Counted from the first letter of the stretch, positions 32,248-42,216 are shown. The stretch: DNA of 64,000 nucleotides from Agrococcus sp. SGAir0287 (GCF_005484985.1 NZ_CP027942.1:2976001-3040000); one strand, 5' to 3'. Notes: generated by a model not told the origin, from the sequence alone. Numbers and translations are program-made.

Positions 32248-33756
32248 TCAGAGATGGGGCGGGCGCCAGCCGGCGAGCAGAGCCGCCGTGACGCCGTTCG
32301 TCCAGCCGAAGCCGTCCTGCAGCTCGTACTCGCCGCCGCCGCCGATGCCGTCGTCGCCGTCGATCTCGTACTTCTCGATGAGGCGGTGCTCGCGCTCGAA
32401 CACCGATCGCACCGTCGCGATCCACCGCGACGCGATCTCGTCGCCGAGCGGCAGGTCGTGCCTGCGGAAGCCCTCGATCGCCATCCACTGCAGGGGCGCC
32501 CAGCCGTTGGGCTGATCCCACTGGTCGCCCGTCGCATGCTCGGTCGTGCCCATGCCGCCGTCGCGCAGCAGCGCGTCCCGCACGGCGGACTCGGTGCGGC
32601 GAGCCTGCTCGTCGCTCGCGCAGCCGGCGAAGAGCGGCACGACGCACGCGCCCGTGAGAGATGCGCGCAGCTCGCCCGAGCGGATGTCGCGATCGAGGTA
32701 GACGCCGCGATCGTCGTCCCACAGCCAGCGGTCGATCGCCTCGCACCGGTCCTGGGCGGCGGTCGTGAAGATCGCCGCCGACTCGTCGTCGCCGTCCGCC
32801 GCGCTTAGGCGCGCGATCTGCCGCTCGAGCACCACGAGCAGCGCGTTGAGGTCGACGGGCACGATGCGCGTCGTCGCGATGGTCGCGAGGTCGTCGGGCA
32901 CGTCGTTCCACCGCGACGAGAAGTCCCAGCCCGACGCGGCACCCGCACGCAGGTCGCGGTAGACCTCGTGCACGGGGCGATCGGATGCCGCAGCGGTCGC
33001 GACGTCCTCGCGGTACGACTCCTCGCGCGGCGAGTCCCGGTCGTCCCAGTAGCGCTGCAGCACCGCGCCGTCGGGCATGGCGACCGACATGCGATGCGCC
33101 TCGCCGGGTCGCAGCGCATCCGCGCCGTCCGTCCAGTACGAGTGCTCGCGCCGCAGCGCGTGCAGCAGGTCGCGCGGGTCGACGGCGCCCGCGGCCTCCG
33201 CGAGCTGCACCATGCACGCGAGCATCGGCGGCTGCGAACGGCTGAGGTAGTAGGTGCGGTTGCCGTTGGGCATGTGGCCGTAGCGGTCGACGAGGGAGGC
33301 GATCGCCGTGACCGCGTCGCGCACGTGGCCGGTGCGGCCGCTCGCCGCGAGGCCGAGCATCGAGAAGTACGTGTCCCAGTAGTAGAGCTCGCGGAACCGA
33401 CCGCCGGGCACGGGATAGGCCGTCGGCACGTCGATGAGCGAGCCCATCACCTTCGGGGACGCGCGGTGGGTCAGCGGCTCCCACAGCCGGTCGAGGTGCC
33501 GTGCGAGGTCGTCGGAGGCGTGCGGGCGGAACCCGCTGTGGGCCGGCTTCGGCTCGTCGAAGTGCTCGCCCACGAACGTCGCGAGGTCGAACCCCTCGCG
33601 GTTCCGCTCGCGACGGTACGCGCGCAGGATCTGCTCGGGGTCGTCGCGCGGCACGCAGTCGACGAAGTGCTTCGAGTCCTCGAAGACCTCCCCGTCCTGC
33701 ACGGCGACGAAGAGCTCCTGGTATCGGTCGGCGGGCGTGAGGGTGTCGGCGGCCAT
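32248..33756 (-). CDS. treF: Trehalase, glycoside hydrolase family 37
   Basis: A 502-residue enzyme hydrolysing trehalose to two glucose units. GH37 signatures are both present: PGGRFRELYYWDTYF near residue 115 and QWDQPNGWAPLQ near residue 425. No signal peptide is present, so it should be cytoplasmic. The catalytic acid Asp is expected in the DFSSRW region and the Glu near the C-terminal YEIDGD segment. The stop is 47 bases before the next gene start. Preceded by the terminator of the dehydrogenase operon. Confidence 0.95.
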   Translation of the reverse strand: MAADTLTPADRYQELFVAVQDGEVFEDSKHFVDCVPRDDPEQILRAYRRERNREGFDLATFVGEHFDEPKPAHSGFRPHASDDLARHLDRLWEPLTHRASPKVMGSLIDVPTAYPVPGGRFRELYYWDTYFSMLGLAASGRTGHVRDAVTAIASLVDRYGHMPNGNRTYYLSRSQPPMLACMVQLAEAAGAVDPRDLLHALRREHSYWTDGADALRPGEAHRMSVAMPDGAVLQRYWDDRDSPREESYREDVATAAASDRPVHEVYRDLRAGAASGWDFSSRWNDVPDDLATIATTRIVPVDLNALLVVLERQIARLSAADGDDESAAIFTTAAQDRCEAIDRWLWDDDRGVYLDRDIRSGELRASLTGACVVPLFAGCASDEQARRTESAVRDALLRDGGMGTTEHATGDQWDQPNGWAPLQWMAIEGFRRHDLPLGDEIASRWIATVRSVFEREHRLIEKYEIDGDDGIGGGGEYELQDGFGWTNGVTAALLAGWRPPHL

Positions 33757-33783
33757 CGGCTCCCCTGGGTCGGCGTCGCTCCA

Positions 33784-33820
33784 GTCAAGCAGCCACCGCG
33801 AGCGGCGGCGGCTGCTTGAC
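33784..33820 (-). terminator. Terminator after the 2-oxo acid dehydrogenase operon
   Basis: GTCAAGCAGCC and its complement GGCTGCTTGAC enclose a further short CCGC/GCGG stem. It follows the E2 stop by 18 bases and precedes the trehalase start. Confidence 0.7.
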
Positions 33821-33837
33821 CTCGACGGCGCGGCGCC

Positions 33838-35160
33838 TCAGTCGAGCAGCAGCGCGGGCTCCTCGAGGATCGACGCGACGTCGGCGACGAAGCGCGAGAC
33901 GATGTCGCCGTCGATCGCGCGGTGGTCGAACGAGCCGCCGACGGTCGTGACGAAGCGCGGACGCACCTCGCCGTCGACGACCCACGGCTTCTGCTTGATC
34001 GTGCCGAGCGCGATGATGCCCGTCTCGCCCGGGTTGAGGATCGGGGTGCCCGTGTCCATGCCGAAGACGCCGATGTTCGTGATCGTGATCGTGCCGCGCG
34101 CGAGGTCGGCGGGCTGCGTGCGCCCGTCGCGCGCGGTGATCGTGAGCTGCTCGAGCGCCTTCGCGAGCTCGAGCAGCGACATGTCCTGCGCGTCCTTGAC
34201 GTTCGGCACGAGCAGGCCGCGCGGCGTCGCCGCGGCGATGCCGAGGTTCACGTAGTGGTGCACGACGAGCTCCTCGCCCGTGAACGTCGAGTTCACGTTC
34301 GGGTTGCGCCGCACCGCCCACAGCACCGCCCGCGCCATGATGAGCAGCGGCGAGACCTTGACGCCCGCGAAGTCCGTCGACTGCTTGAGCCGGGAGACGA
34401 ACTCCATCGTGCGCGTCGCATCCACGTCGACGAAGACGCTCACGTGCGGCGCCGAGTACGCCGACTCGACCATCGCCGCCGCGATCGCCTTGCGCACGCC
34501 CTTCACGGGGATGCGCTCCTCGCGCTCCCCCGACCACGCCGCCGGCGTCTCGAGATTCTTGAACACGCTCGCCTGCTCCGCGGCGCGCACGACGTCGTCG
34601 CGCGTGATCTCGCCTGCGAGCCCCGTGCCGACGACCGAGCGGAGGTCGACGTCGAGGTCGCGCGCGAGCATGCGGATCGGCGGCTTCGCGATCGTCGGCA
34701 CCGCGGACGCCGCCGGCACCGAGGCGGGGCGGGCGGGCTCGGTGCGCTGCGGCGGCTGCTCGACGGTGCGCGGCTTGCGCCGCCGCGTCTGCGCGTCGCC
34801 GCGCACGCCGTAGCCGACGAGCACGGCGCCCGGCTCGTCGTGCGTGATCGTCGCCTGCACGTCGGCGACCGCCTCCTGCGCCTCGAGCGCGGACGGGTCG
34901 ACCGCCTCCTCGCCGGCCGGCGCGTCGCCGTCCGCGATGCGGATGATGGGCGCACCCACCTCGACGGTGTCGCCCGGCTCGGCGAGCAGCGCCTCGACGC
35001 GACCGGCGAACGGGCTCGGCAGCTCGACGAGCGACTTCGCCGTCTCGATCTCGAGGATCACGTCGTTGACGGCGACCTCGTCGCCGACGGCGACCTTCCA
35101 CGCCACGATCTCGGCCTCGGTGAGGCCCTCGCCGGGATCCGGCAGTCGGAACTCCTGCAT
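33838..35160 (-). CDS. bkdC: Dihydrolipoamide acyltransferase, E2 of branched-chain 2-oxo acid dehydrogenase
   Basis: The 440-residue E2 has a lipoyl domain at residues 1-75 with the lipoylated Lys in [13 protein letters not shown] linker follows, then the E3-binding domain at about 155-190 ([20 protein letters not shown]). The acyltransferase core ends with the active-site His in SFDHRAIDG. It transfers the acyl group to CoA. An ATG at 35163 is also possible, but 35160 has better spacing to GGAGG. E1-alpha and E1-beta precede it; no E3 gene is present here. Confidence 0.94.
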   Translation of the reverse strand: MQEFRLPDPGEGLTEAEIVAWKVAVGDEVAVNDVILEIETAKSLVELPSPFAGRVEALLAEPGDTVEVGAPIIRIADGDAPAGEEAVDPSALEAQEAVADVQATITHDEPGAVLVGYGVRGDAQTRRRKPRTVEQPPQRTEPARPASVPAASAVPTIAKPPIRMLARDLDVDLRSVVGTGLAGEITRDDVVRAAEQASVFKNLETPAAWSGEREERIPVKGVRKAIAAAMVESAYSAPHVSVFVDVDATRTMEFVSRLKQSTDFAGVKVSPLLIMARAVLWAVRRNPNVNSTFTGEELVVHHYVNLGIAAATPRGLLVPNVKDAQDMSLLELAKALEQLTITARDGRTQPADLARGTITITNIGVFGMDTGTPILNPGETGIIALGTIKQKPWVVDGEVRPRFVTTVGGSFDHRAIDGDIVSRFVADVASILEEPALLLD

Positions 35161-35170
35161 CATGCCTCCA

Positions 35171-36184
35171 TCAGTAGGCCAGCACGCGATCGACCGCGTC
35201 GAGCACGCGATCCGCGTCCGGCAGGTACACGGCCTCGAGCGCTGCCGGCGGGAAGGGCGCATCGAATCCCGACACGCGCAGCACGGGCGCCTCGAGCGAG
35301 TAGAAGGCGCGCTCGTGGATCGTGGCGGCGACCTCCGATCCCACCGACACGTGGCCGGGCGCCTCCTGCGCCACGACGACGCGACCGGTGCGCTGCGCCG
35401 ACTCGACGATGGGCGCGAAGTCGATCGGCGACAGCGAGCGCAGGTCGACGACCTCGCACGACGTGCCCTCGCCCTCCGCGATCTGCGCGGCCTGCAGCAG
35501 CACGTGCACCATGGCGCCGTGGCCGACGAGCGTCACGTCGGTGCCGGAGCGCGCGACGACGGATCGGTGCAGCGGGCCGGGAGGGGCCGAGCGATCGACC
35601 TCGCCCTTCGCCCAGTACTTCGCCTTCGGCTCGAGGAAGATCACGGGGTCGTTGCCCTGGATCGCCTGCTGGATCATCCAGTAGGCGTCGTTCGCGGTCG
35701 ACGGCGACACGACCCTGAGGCCCGAGGTGTGCGCGAAGTACGCCTCCGGGCTCTCCTGGTGGTGCTCGACCGCGCCGATGTGCCCGCCGTAGGGGATGCG
35801 GATGACGACGGGGAACGACACGGCGCCCGCGTGCCGAGCGGTGAGCTTCGCCAGCTGCGACACGATCTGGTCGAACGCGGGGTAGACGAAGCCGTCGAAC
35901 TGGATCTCGCACACCGGGCGGTAGCCGCGCATCGCGAGGCCGATCGCTGCGCCGACGATGCCCGACTCGGCCAGCGGCGTGTCGATGACGCGCGCGGTGC
36001 CGAACTCGGCCTGCAGCCCGTCGGTGACGCGGAAGACGCCGCCGAGCGGCCCGATGTCCTCGCCGAGCAGCACGACCGAGTCGTCGGCGGCCATCGCGGC
36101 GCGCATGCCGGCGGTGAGGGCCTTCGCGATCGGCATCTGCTCCGTCGCGGGCGCGGCCGCCTCCGGGGTCGCCTGCTCGCTCAT
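35171..36184 (-). CDS. bkdB: 2-oxo acid dehydrogenase E1 component, beta subunit
   Basis: A 337-residue transketolase-like beta subunit: [40 protein letters not shown] and [20 protein letters not shown] are hallmark blocks. It forms an alpha2beta2 heterotetramer with the upstream gene product and binds thiamine diphosphate. Its ATG overlaps the E1-alpha stop by 4 bases. Confidence 0.95.
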   Translation of the reverse strand: MSEQATPEAAAPATEQMPIAKALTAGMRAAMAADDSVVLLGEDIGPLGGVFRVTDGLQAEFGTARVIDTPLAESGIVGAAIGLAMRGYRPVCEIQFDGFVYPAFDQIVSQLAKLTARHAGAVSFPVVIRIPYGGHIGAVEHHQESPEAYFAHTSGLRVVSPSTANDAYWMIQQAIQGNDPVIFLEPKAKYWAKGEVDRSAPPGPLHRSVVARSGTDVTLVGHGAMVHVLLQAAQIAEGEGTSCEVVDLRSLSPIDFAPIVESAQRTGRVVVAQEAPGHVSVGSEVAATIHERAFYSLEAPVLRVSGFDAPFPPAALEAVYLPDADRVLDAVDRVLAY

Positions 36185-37308
36185 GCGTCGCCTCCGAACG
36201 TCGCCTCGAACTCCGCGAGCGCGAGCTTCTGCTGCGCGAGCGGCTCGTGCGGATCCGTGTAGACGTGGTCGAAGATCACGTCGCTGGGCGGGCTGCTCGC
36301 CTCCAGCGTGCGGCGGCGCACGTCAGCGGCGGTGTCGGCGGCCTCCTCGTCGATGTTCCGCAGCAGCGCGTCCTCCACGCCCTGCGCGCGCAGGTGTGCC
36401 GCAAGGCGGGCGATGGGGTCGCGGCGCTGCCACGCCGCCTCCTCCTCGCTCGAGCGGTAGCGCGTCGGGTCGTCGCTCGTCGTGTGGGCGCCCATCCGGT
36501 AGGTGTCGGCGACGACGTACCCGGGGCCGGAGCCTGCGCGCGCGGCGTCGAGCTCGGCGCGGCCGACGGCGAAGGCGATGAGCGGATCGTTGCCGTCGAT
36601 CCAGTGGGCCCGATGGCCGAACCCGCGGGCGCGCAGGTGCAGCGGCGTGCGCGACTGCACGCGCGAGGGCACGGAGATCGCCCACTTGTTGTCCTGCACG
36701 TACGTCACGAGCGGCGCGTCGAACGTCGAGGAGAAGACGAGGCTCTCGGAGGCGTCGCCCTGGCTCGTCGCCCCGTCGCCGTAGCAGACGAGCACCGCCT
36801 CGTCGCGCTCGACGTCGCCCGTGCCGACCGCGCCGTCCATCGTCACGCCCATCGCGTAGCCCGTCGCGTGCAGCGACTGCGTGGCGATGACGAGGGAGTA
36901 GATGCGGCACCCGCGCGTCGCCGCGGGATCCCAGCCGCCGTGGCGCGCGCCGCGGAAGACGTCGACGATCTGCATCCACTCCACGCCGCGCACGTGCGCG
37001 ATGACGTGCTCGCGGTACGACGGGAAGACGGTGTCCTGGTCGCGCATCGCGAACGCCATGCCGACCTGGCCGCCCTCCTGTCCGACGGAGGGGACCCACA
37101 AGCCCAGGCGCCCCTGCCGCTGCAGGTTGCGCGCCTCCATGTCGACGGCGCGCGTCACGACCATCGCGCGCTGCATCGCGATGCGGTCCTCGAGCGTCAG
37201 CGCGTCGGCGAGGGCATGCCAGCGCTCGGTCTCGGCGCCGTGCACGAGGGCGCCGTCGGCGTCGAGCAGCCGCAGCGGCTCGTCGAGGTCGGCGAGGGCC
37301 ACCGTCAC
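36181..37308 (-). CDS. bkdA: 2-oxo acid dehydrogenase E1 component, alpha subunit
   Basis: A 375-residue alpha subunit. The thiamine diphosphate motif runs from VCYGDGATSQGDASES to QDNKWAI, and the phosphorylation-loop equivalent is YRMGAHTTSDDPTRYR, which resembles branched-chain rather than pyruvate enzymes. The GTG start overlaps the aminotransferase stop (GTGA). Coupled translation is likely across all four genes. Confidence 0.94.
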   Translation of the reverse strand: MTVALADLDEPLRLLDADGALVHGAETERWHALADALTLEDRIAMQRAMVVTRAVDMEARNLQRQGRLGLWVPSVGQEGGQVGMAFAMRDQDTVFPSYREHVIAHVRGVEWMQIVDVFRGARHGGWDPAATRGCRIYSLVIATQSLHATGYAMGVTMDGAVGTGDVERDEAVLVCYGDGATSQGDASESLVFSSTFDAPLVTYVQDNKWAISVPSRVQSRTPLHLRARGFGHRAHWIDGNDPLIAFAVGRAELDAARAGSGPGYVVADTYRMGAHTTSDDPTRYRSSEEEAAWQRRDPIARLAAHLRAQGVEDALLRNIDEEAADTAADVRRRTLEASSPPSDVIFDHVYTDPHEPLAQQKLALAEFEATFGGDA

Positions 37309-38363
37309 GCGAGCTCCCGGATGCGACGCACGGCCTCGACGATGCCGTCGTGCGCCTCGCGCTCGGCGATCGTGATGCGCACGCCGTCGGGGAACTGCCG
37401 CGCGACGATGCGGACGTCGTCGAGGATGCCGGCGATCGCCTCGGCCTGGTCGGGGCGAGCGGCGACCCAGATGAAGTTGCCGTGCGCGTGCGGCACGGGG
37501 GTCCCGGCGTCCGCGAGCCGCTGCTGCAGCGCGTCGCGGTCGGCTGCGAGCTGCTCGACACGGGCGAAGAGCTCGCCCTCGGCCTCGAGGCTCGCGAGCG
37601 CGGCGGCGGTCGCGAGGCCCGTGACCGACAGCGGGATGCCCGAGATGGTGGCGGCGGCGACGATCGACGGATCGCCGATCGCGTAGCCGACGCGCAGGCC
37701 GGCGAGGCCGTACGCCTTCGAGAACGTGCGCAGGATCACGACGTTGTCGTGGGCGGCCTGCGCCGCGAGGCCGTCGACCGTCGGAGCCTGCACGAACTCG
37801 ACGTATGCCTCGTCGAGCATGACGAGCACGTCGGAGGGCACCTGCGCGATGAAGGCGTCCCACTGCTCCTGGGTCACGATCGGACCCGTGGGGTTGTTGG
37901 GGCTGCAGACGAAGACGGCACGCGTGCGCTCGGTGATGGCGGCTGCCATGGCCGGCAGGTCGTGCTCGGCCGTCTCGGTGAGCGGCACCATGATCGGCGT
38001 CGCGCCCGAGACCTGCACGAGCAGCGGGTACGCCTCGAACGAGCGCCACGCGAAGACGACCTCGTCGCCGGGCCCGGCGACCGCGGTGACGAGCTGCATG
38101 ATCGCCGACACCGAGCCGTCGGAGACGAGGATGCGCTCCGGCGCGACGCCGTGCTTCGCGGCGAGCGCGGCGACGAGCGACGGGGCGCCCGCGGCGGGAT
38201 AGCGGTTCACGGTCGACGCCTGCTCGACGATCGCATCGACGACCGAGGGCAGCGGCGGGAAGGGGTTCTCGTTGCTCGAGAGCTTGAATCCGCCCTCGGG
38301 AGCTGGCCGCCCTTGCTTGTAGGCGGGGATGGCCATGATGGCGTCACGCAGTCGTACCGGCAC
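37305..38363 (-). CDS. HisC-like (aromatic/histidinol-phosphate type) aminotransferase
   Basis: A 352-residue fold-type I PLP enzyme. Blocks: KLSSNENPFPPLPSV at the N-terminus, CSPNNPTGP, DEAYVEFV, and the PLP-lysine in RTFSKAYGLAGLRVGY. Similarity to Pat-type aromatic aminotransferases is strongest, yet it leads a branched-chain dehydrogenase operon, so it may supply 2-oxo acids to it. The start is GTG at 38363 with TAGCCT 6 bases upstream. Confidence 0.93.
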   Translation of the reverse strand: MPVRLRDAIMAIPAYKQGRPAPEGGFKLSSNENPFPPLPSVVDAIVEQASTVNRYPAAGAPSLVAALAAKHGVAPERILVSDGSVSAIMQLVTAVAGPGDEVVFAWRSFEAYPLLVQVSGATPIMVPLTETAEHDLPAMAAAITERTRAVFVCSPNNPTGPIVTQEQWDAFIAQVPSDVLVMLDEAYVEFVQAPTVDGLAAQAAHDNVVILRTFSKAYGLAGLRVGYAIGDPSIVAAATISGIPLSVTGLATAAALASLEAEGELFARVEQLAADRDALQQRLADAGTPVPHAHGNFIWVAARPDQAEAIAGILDDVRIVARQFPDGVRITIAEREAHDGIVEAVRRIRELA

Positions 38364-38369
38364 TGACCC

Positions 38370-38375
38370 AGGCTA
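38370..38375 (-). promoter_or_regulatory. Candidate -10 TAGCCT of leaderless aminotransferase/bkd operon promoter
   Basis: TAGCCT, 6 bases, GTG at 38363. It would drive aminotransferase-bkdA-bkdB-bkdC as one unit up to the terminator at 33784. Confidence 0.5.
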
Positions 38376-38428
38376 TGGCGAAGGCTCGCCTCATGGGGCA
38401 TGAGGACGGTGGATGCCAAGATGTCGGC

Positions 38429-38836
38429 ATGCGCTTCCTGCTGCGAATCGCCGGCACCGCCCTGTCGATCTGGGTCGTCACGCTCATCGTGCCCGGGATC
38501 CGGGTCGTGCCGTGGGCCGAGGGCGTCTGGCCGGAGGTCGGCACGCTGCTGCTCGTCGCCGTCGTGTTCGGCGTCATCAACGCCACGATCGGCAACCTCA
38601 TCCGCATCGTCGCCTTCCCCATCTACCTCCTGACGCTCGGCATCGCTGCGCTGTTCGTGAACGCGCTGCTGCTCATGTGCGTGCACTGGCTGTCGGAGGC
38701 CGTCGGCTTCGGCCTGTGGATCGAGGGCTTCTGGTGGGGCTTCCTCGGCGCGATCCTCATCTCGTTCGGCACCTGGCTCGTCACCGTGATCACGCGGCCG
38801 CTGTGGCGGCGTGAGCGTGCGCGCGACCGCGACTGA
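38429..38836 (+). CDS. Phage-holin-family small membrane protein (DUF360-like)
   Basis: The 135-residue protein has four hydrophobic helices, with FGVINATIGNLIRIVAFPI and LTLGIAALFVNALLL, typical of the PF04020 holin-like family found in chromosomes outside prophages. No phage genes surround it. Function is not known. The start at 38429 is preceded by CAAGAT at 6 bases, which would make it leaderless; an upstream ATG at 38375 looks unrelated to the family. Confidence 0.85.
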   Translation: MRFLLRIAGTALSIWVVTLIVPGIRVVPWAEGVWPEVGTLLLVAVVFGVINATIGNLIRIVAFPIYLLTLGIAALFVNALLLMCVHWLSEAVGFGLWIEGFWWGFLGAILISFGTWLVTVITRPLWRRERARDRD

Positions 38837-38899
38837 CCGCGTCCGGACGTTTCCGGCAAGGCCTGGAATGCGTCACGGCTCGCGCCGTTGCATCGAGGC

Positions 38900-39838
38900 A
38901 TGAGCGAGCAGACGATGCAGGCGGTCGTGTACGACGCGTTCGGCGGGCCCGAGCGGCTCGAGGTGCGCGAGATCCCGGCCCCGACGCCCGGGCCCGGCGA
39001 GGTGCGCATCCGCGTGCTGCGCGCCGGCGTGAACCCCGTCGACTGGAAGGTGCTCGGCGGCGGGCTGCGCGGCCTGATGCACCATGCGCTGCCCATCGTG
39101 CCGGGCTGGGACGTCGCGGGCGTCGTCGACGCGCTCGGTCCCGACGTGCCCGAGCTCGCCGTCGGCGACGAGGTGCTGTCGTACGCGCGCAAGGACTGGG
39201 TGCAGCAGGGCACGTTCGCCGAGCTCGTCACCGTGCGCGCCGTCGACGTCGCGAGGAAGCCCGCCGGCATGTCGTGGGATGCGGCGGGTGCCCTGCCGCT
39301 CGCGGGGCTCACGGCCGAGCGCGTGCTCGACGCCGCCGGCGTCGGCGCCGACGACGTGCTGCTCGTGCACGGCGCGTCGGGCGGCGTCGGCACGCTCGCG
39401 GTGCAGCTCGCGCGGCTGCGCGGGGCACGCGTGATCGGCACCGGATCGCCGTCGGGCCACGACCGGCTGCGTGCGCTCGGCGCCGAGCCCGTCGCGTACG
39501 GCGAGGGGCTCGTGGACGCGGTCCGCGCCCTCGCGCCGGGCGGCGTCGACGCCGTGATCGACCTCGTCGGCGGCGTGCTGGAGCAGACGCTCGCGGTGCT
39601 GCGGGATGGCGGTCGCCACGCGTCGATCGCCGACTCGTCCGCCGAGCAGCACGGTGGGCGCTGGGTGTGGGTGCGTCCCGACGGACCGCGGCTCGAAGCC
39701 CTCGCCCAGCGCGTGGCGAGCGGCGAGCTCGACGTCGAGATCGCGGGCTCGTACCCGCTCGACGACGTCGCCGGAGCCTTCGCGCAGAGCAGCTCGGGCA
39801 CCACGCGCGGCAAGCTCGTCATCCACGTCGCGGACTGA
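38900..39838 (+). CDS. NADP-dependent quinone oxidoreductase-like MDR protein
   Basis: The 312-residue protein is MDR-type, zinc-free: VYDAFGGPERLEVREIP start, GVNPVDWKVLGGG, and the nucleotide motif VLLVHGASGGVGTLAVQLARL. It probably reduces quinones or activated double bonds. Start at 38900 chosen because the protein begins MSEQTMQAVVYD; the longer ATG at 38888 is less family-like. Confidence 0.9.
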   Translation: MSEQTMQAVVYDAFGGPERLEVREIPAPTPGPGEVRIRVLRAGVNPVDWKVLGGGLRGLMHHALPIVPGWDVAGVVDALGPDVPELAVGDEVLSYARKDWVQQGTFAELVTVRAVDVARKPAGMSWDAAGALPLAGLTAERVLDAAGVGADDVLLVHGASGGVGTLAVQLARLRGARVIGTGSPSGHDRLRALGAEPVAYGEGLVDAVRALAPGGVDAVIDLVGGVLEQTLAVLRDGGRHASIADSSAEQHGGRWVWVRPDGPRLEALAQRVASGELDVEIAGSYPLDDVAGAFAQSSSGTTRGKLVIHVAD

Positions 39839-39847
39839 GCGGCGCGC

Positions 39848-41317
39848 TCACCGCTGCACGTCCCATCCGGCCGACTCGACGGACACCGGGTCCGCTGCCG
39901 ACTGGATCGGCTGCCACACGGCGTCGACGACCGCGTCGCCCTGCGCGTCGAGCCGAGCGGCGGTGTCGGCGTAGGCCTCGGGGTAGTGCCCGCCGACGGC
40001 GAGCCCGGCGAGCGGCTCGCCGCCCGGCTCGTAGCGATCGGTCGCGATCGCCGCGAGGTCGGGAGAGCCCTCGAGCACGAGACGGCCCTCGCCGTGCCGA
40101 CCGCCGAGCGCCGAGACGACGTCGGAGTCGTTCTGCACCGCGACGGCCGTCGTGCCGCTCGGCGTGCCCATCGCGCCGACGGGCGCGCCGAAGGTGACCA
40201 CCGACTGCACCGCGACGCGGGCGCCGAGCGCCGCGCCCGCGACGGCGGCGCCGCCCTGCGAGTAGCCGAACAGCTGCACGACATCGCCGTCGGCGACCCC
40301 CGCCTCCTCCATCGCCGCGACCACGGCGGCAGCGCTGCCGACGGTCGGGGCGCCCTCGACGTTCATGGCGTTCTCGAGGTTCGACGTCATGTCGTAGGCG
40401 GTGTCGGGGTCGTCGAGGGCGAAGGACTCCGTGCCGCCCGCGAAGACCTGCCAGACGACGGTGCCGTCGGCGAGCTCGTAGCGGTCGACCTCGACGTTCG
40501 ACTCCATGGCCTGGATGCGGGCGAACGCGTCGGCGTACGAGGCGACGGGCTGCTGGTCGACGGCGGCGCCCGACGGGCCGCGCTCGATCGTCACGGGCAC
40601 GGAGCCGGGCAGCCGCGGCGGATGGCCGGAGACGATGAGCCCCAGCAGGGTCGCCGCGGCGGCACCGGCGCCCAGCGCCACGTCGTCGTCGAGCCGCGCC
40701 GGCGCGACCATGGCGAAGCCCGCGCCGACGTCGTCGAGCTGCGAGACGGCGAGCCGGATGGCGTCGACGAACGCGGGATGGTTCAGCAGGTCGGGTCCGT
40801 GCTGCTGCACGAGGGTCTGCAGGCCCTGCAGCAGGGGCGCGGCGAGGCGGCTCGCGGCATCGAGCCCCGCCCCGACGAGGCTCACGACGTGCGGGTTGCG
40901 CATCGCGATCGCCATCAGCGGCGCCGACAGCAGCCCAGCGCCGACGACCGCGACCCCGATGCCACCCGTCACGACGGTGCGTGCGGCGGCCCCGATGCCC
41001 ACGGCGAGCGTGTCGGCCGCCCAGTCGACCGCCCCGCGCACGACGGCGTCGGTCGTCGCGTACGACCAGCCGGCGAGGTCGACGGCTGCCCCGAGCCGGA
41101 TGACGTCCGCGAGCGCATGGCTGCATCCCGCCTCCGCGTCGGCGGCGAGCGCCTGCGCGCCGGCCACGGCGGCGGCTTCGCCTGGCGCGAGCGCGGCGAG
41201 CGCCGGCGCGCTGCGCGTCCGCAGCCTCGCCTGCGCGCGCTCGAGCGCGTCGCGGGCGGCGTCGAGGTCGGCGCGCACGGCGTGCGCGGCATCCGGGCTC
41301 CAGCCGACGAGCGTCAT
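39848..41317 (-). CDS. Alpha/beta hydrolase with N-terminal WXG100/ESX-like helical region
   Basis: The 489-residue protein. An N-terminal alanine-rich helical region (MTLVGWSPDAAHAVRADLDA) is followed near residue 120 by a hydrophobic stretch (VVTGGIGVAVVGAGLLSAPL). The C-terminal half contains an alpha/beta hydrolase nucleophile elbow GYSQGG, an acid candidate in VQNDSDVV and a His in VGGHYPEAY, so a complete triad seems present. The start overlaps the upstream WXG100-like gene by 4 bases. That layout resembles secreted type VII effectors with their small partner. Lipase or esterase activity is inferred, not shown. Confidence 0.8.
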   Translation of the reverse strand: MTLVGWSPDAAHAVRADLDAARDALERAQARLRTRSAPALAALAPGEAAAVAGAQALAADAEAGCSHALADVIRLGAAVDLAGWSYATTDAVVRGAVDWAADTLAVGIGAAARTVVTGGIGVAVVGAGLLSAPLMAIAMRNPHVVSLVGAGLDAASRLAAPLLQGLQTLVQQHGPDLLNHPAFVDAIRLAVSQLDDVGAGFAMVAPARLDDDVALGAGAAAATLLGLIVSGHPPRLPGSVPVTIERGPSGAAVDQQPVASYADAFARIQAMESNVEVDRYELADGTVVWQVFAGGTESFALDDPDTAYDMTSNLENAMNVEGAPTVGSAAAVVAAMEEAGVADGDVVQLFGYSQGGAAVAGAALGARVAVQSVVTFGAPVGAMGTPSGTTAVAVQNDSDVVSALGGRHGEGRLVLEGSPDLAAIATDRYEPGGEPLAGLAVGGHYPEAYADTAARLDAQGDAVVDAVWQPIQSAADPVSVESAGWDVQR

Positions 41318-41592
41318 GCGAGCACCTGGTCGACGAGCGGCACGGCGCGGTCGAGGTCGGCGTGCACGACGTCGATCGCGAGCGCGAGCCGATCGAGCGC
41401 GTCGCGCAGCGCCTGCGACGCCGGCCCGAACCAGTCGAGCGTCGTCGACGGCGTCGCCTCCGTCGCAGCGGCCGCCGCGCCGCGCGCGGCGACGAGGTCG
41501 TCGCGCAGCGCGACGAGGGATGCGTGGGCCGCCGCGCGCACGGCGGCCTGCAGGGGATCGGTGGGGACGAAGGGTGCGGGCACGACGGGCAC
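41314..41592 (-). CDS. Small WXG100-like helical protein
   Basis: The 92-residue, alanine-rich helical protein has a central W-F-G turn (TLDWFGPASQALRDALDRL) flanked by two helices, the WXG100 layout. Starts at GTG 41592 or GTG 41583 are possible. It overlaps the hydrolase start by ATGA, so the two are probably made 1:1. It may be the secretion partner of the hydrolase. No EccC or other type VII core component is in the window. Confidence 0.6.
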   Translation of the reverse strand: MPVVPAPFVPTDPLQAAVRAAAHASLVALRDDLVAARGAAAAATEATPSTTLDWFGPASQALRDALDRLALAIDVVHADLDRAVPLVDQVLA

Positions 41593-41691
41593 ACTGGCCC
41601 GCTCCGCCGTCGTCCGGGGTCGACCTGCACGCGGCCTGTGGATGGGCGGGCATCCCTCCCGCCTGTGGAGGATCCTTGCCATGATGTGCCT

Positions 41692-42216
41692 GTGACCATG
41701 GACCCCGCGTTCCTCGACGCGTCGCGGTTCCGCATCTGCTTCGTGTGCACCGGCAACATCTGCCGGTCGCCCATGGCGTCGGCGGTGCTGCGGCGGCTCG
41801 CCGACGAGCACGGCGTCGCGGACCGCGTGCTCGTGACGAGCGCGGGCGTGAGCGACTACCACGTGGGCGAGACCGCCGACGAGCGCACCATCGCAGCGCT
41901 GGAGCGCGCCGGCTACCCCGCGTCGGACCACCGCGCGAAGCACTTCACGCGCAAGTGGTTCGACCGCTTCGACCTCGTCATCGCGCTCGATCGCGGGCAG
42001 GAGCGCGTGCTGCGGCAGCTGGCGCGGGACGACGAGGCGCGCTCGAAGGTGCGGCTGCTCATGGCCTTCGAGTCCGACCCGCCGACGCTCGACGTGCCGG
42101 ATCCGTACTACTCGGAGCCGGAGACCTTCGACGCGGTGCTCCAGCAGATCGAGTCGGCGTGCCGGCGGCTGTTCCGCCAGATCCATCCCGTGCTCGCCGC
42201 CTCGCGGCGCGGCTGA
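41692..42216 (+). CDS. Low-molecular-weight protein tyrosine phosphatase
   Basis: The protein of about 174 residues has the P-loop CTGNICRS (CX5R) near the N-terminus and the general acid Asp in DVPDPYYSE. It removes phosphate from protein tyrosines. GTG at 41692 has CATGAT 6 bases upstream; an ATG at 41698 would give 172 residues. No tyrosine kinase lies nearby. Confidence 0.93.
   Translation: MTMDPAFLDASRFRICFVCTGNICRSPMASAVLRRLADEHGVADRVLVTSAGVSDYHVGETADERTIAALERAGYPASDHRAKHFTRKWFDRFDLVIALDRGQERVLRQLARDDEARSKVRLLMAFESDPPTLDVPDPYYSEPETFDAVLQQIESACRRLFRQIHPVLAASRRG

Noticed and set aside
38429..38836. Holin-family gene as sign of a prophage
   Set aside because: Surrounded by metabolic genes with no phage gene, integrase or attachment site; this family is common in bacterial chromosomes.
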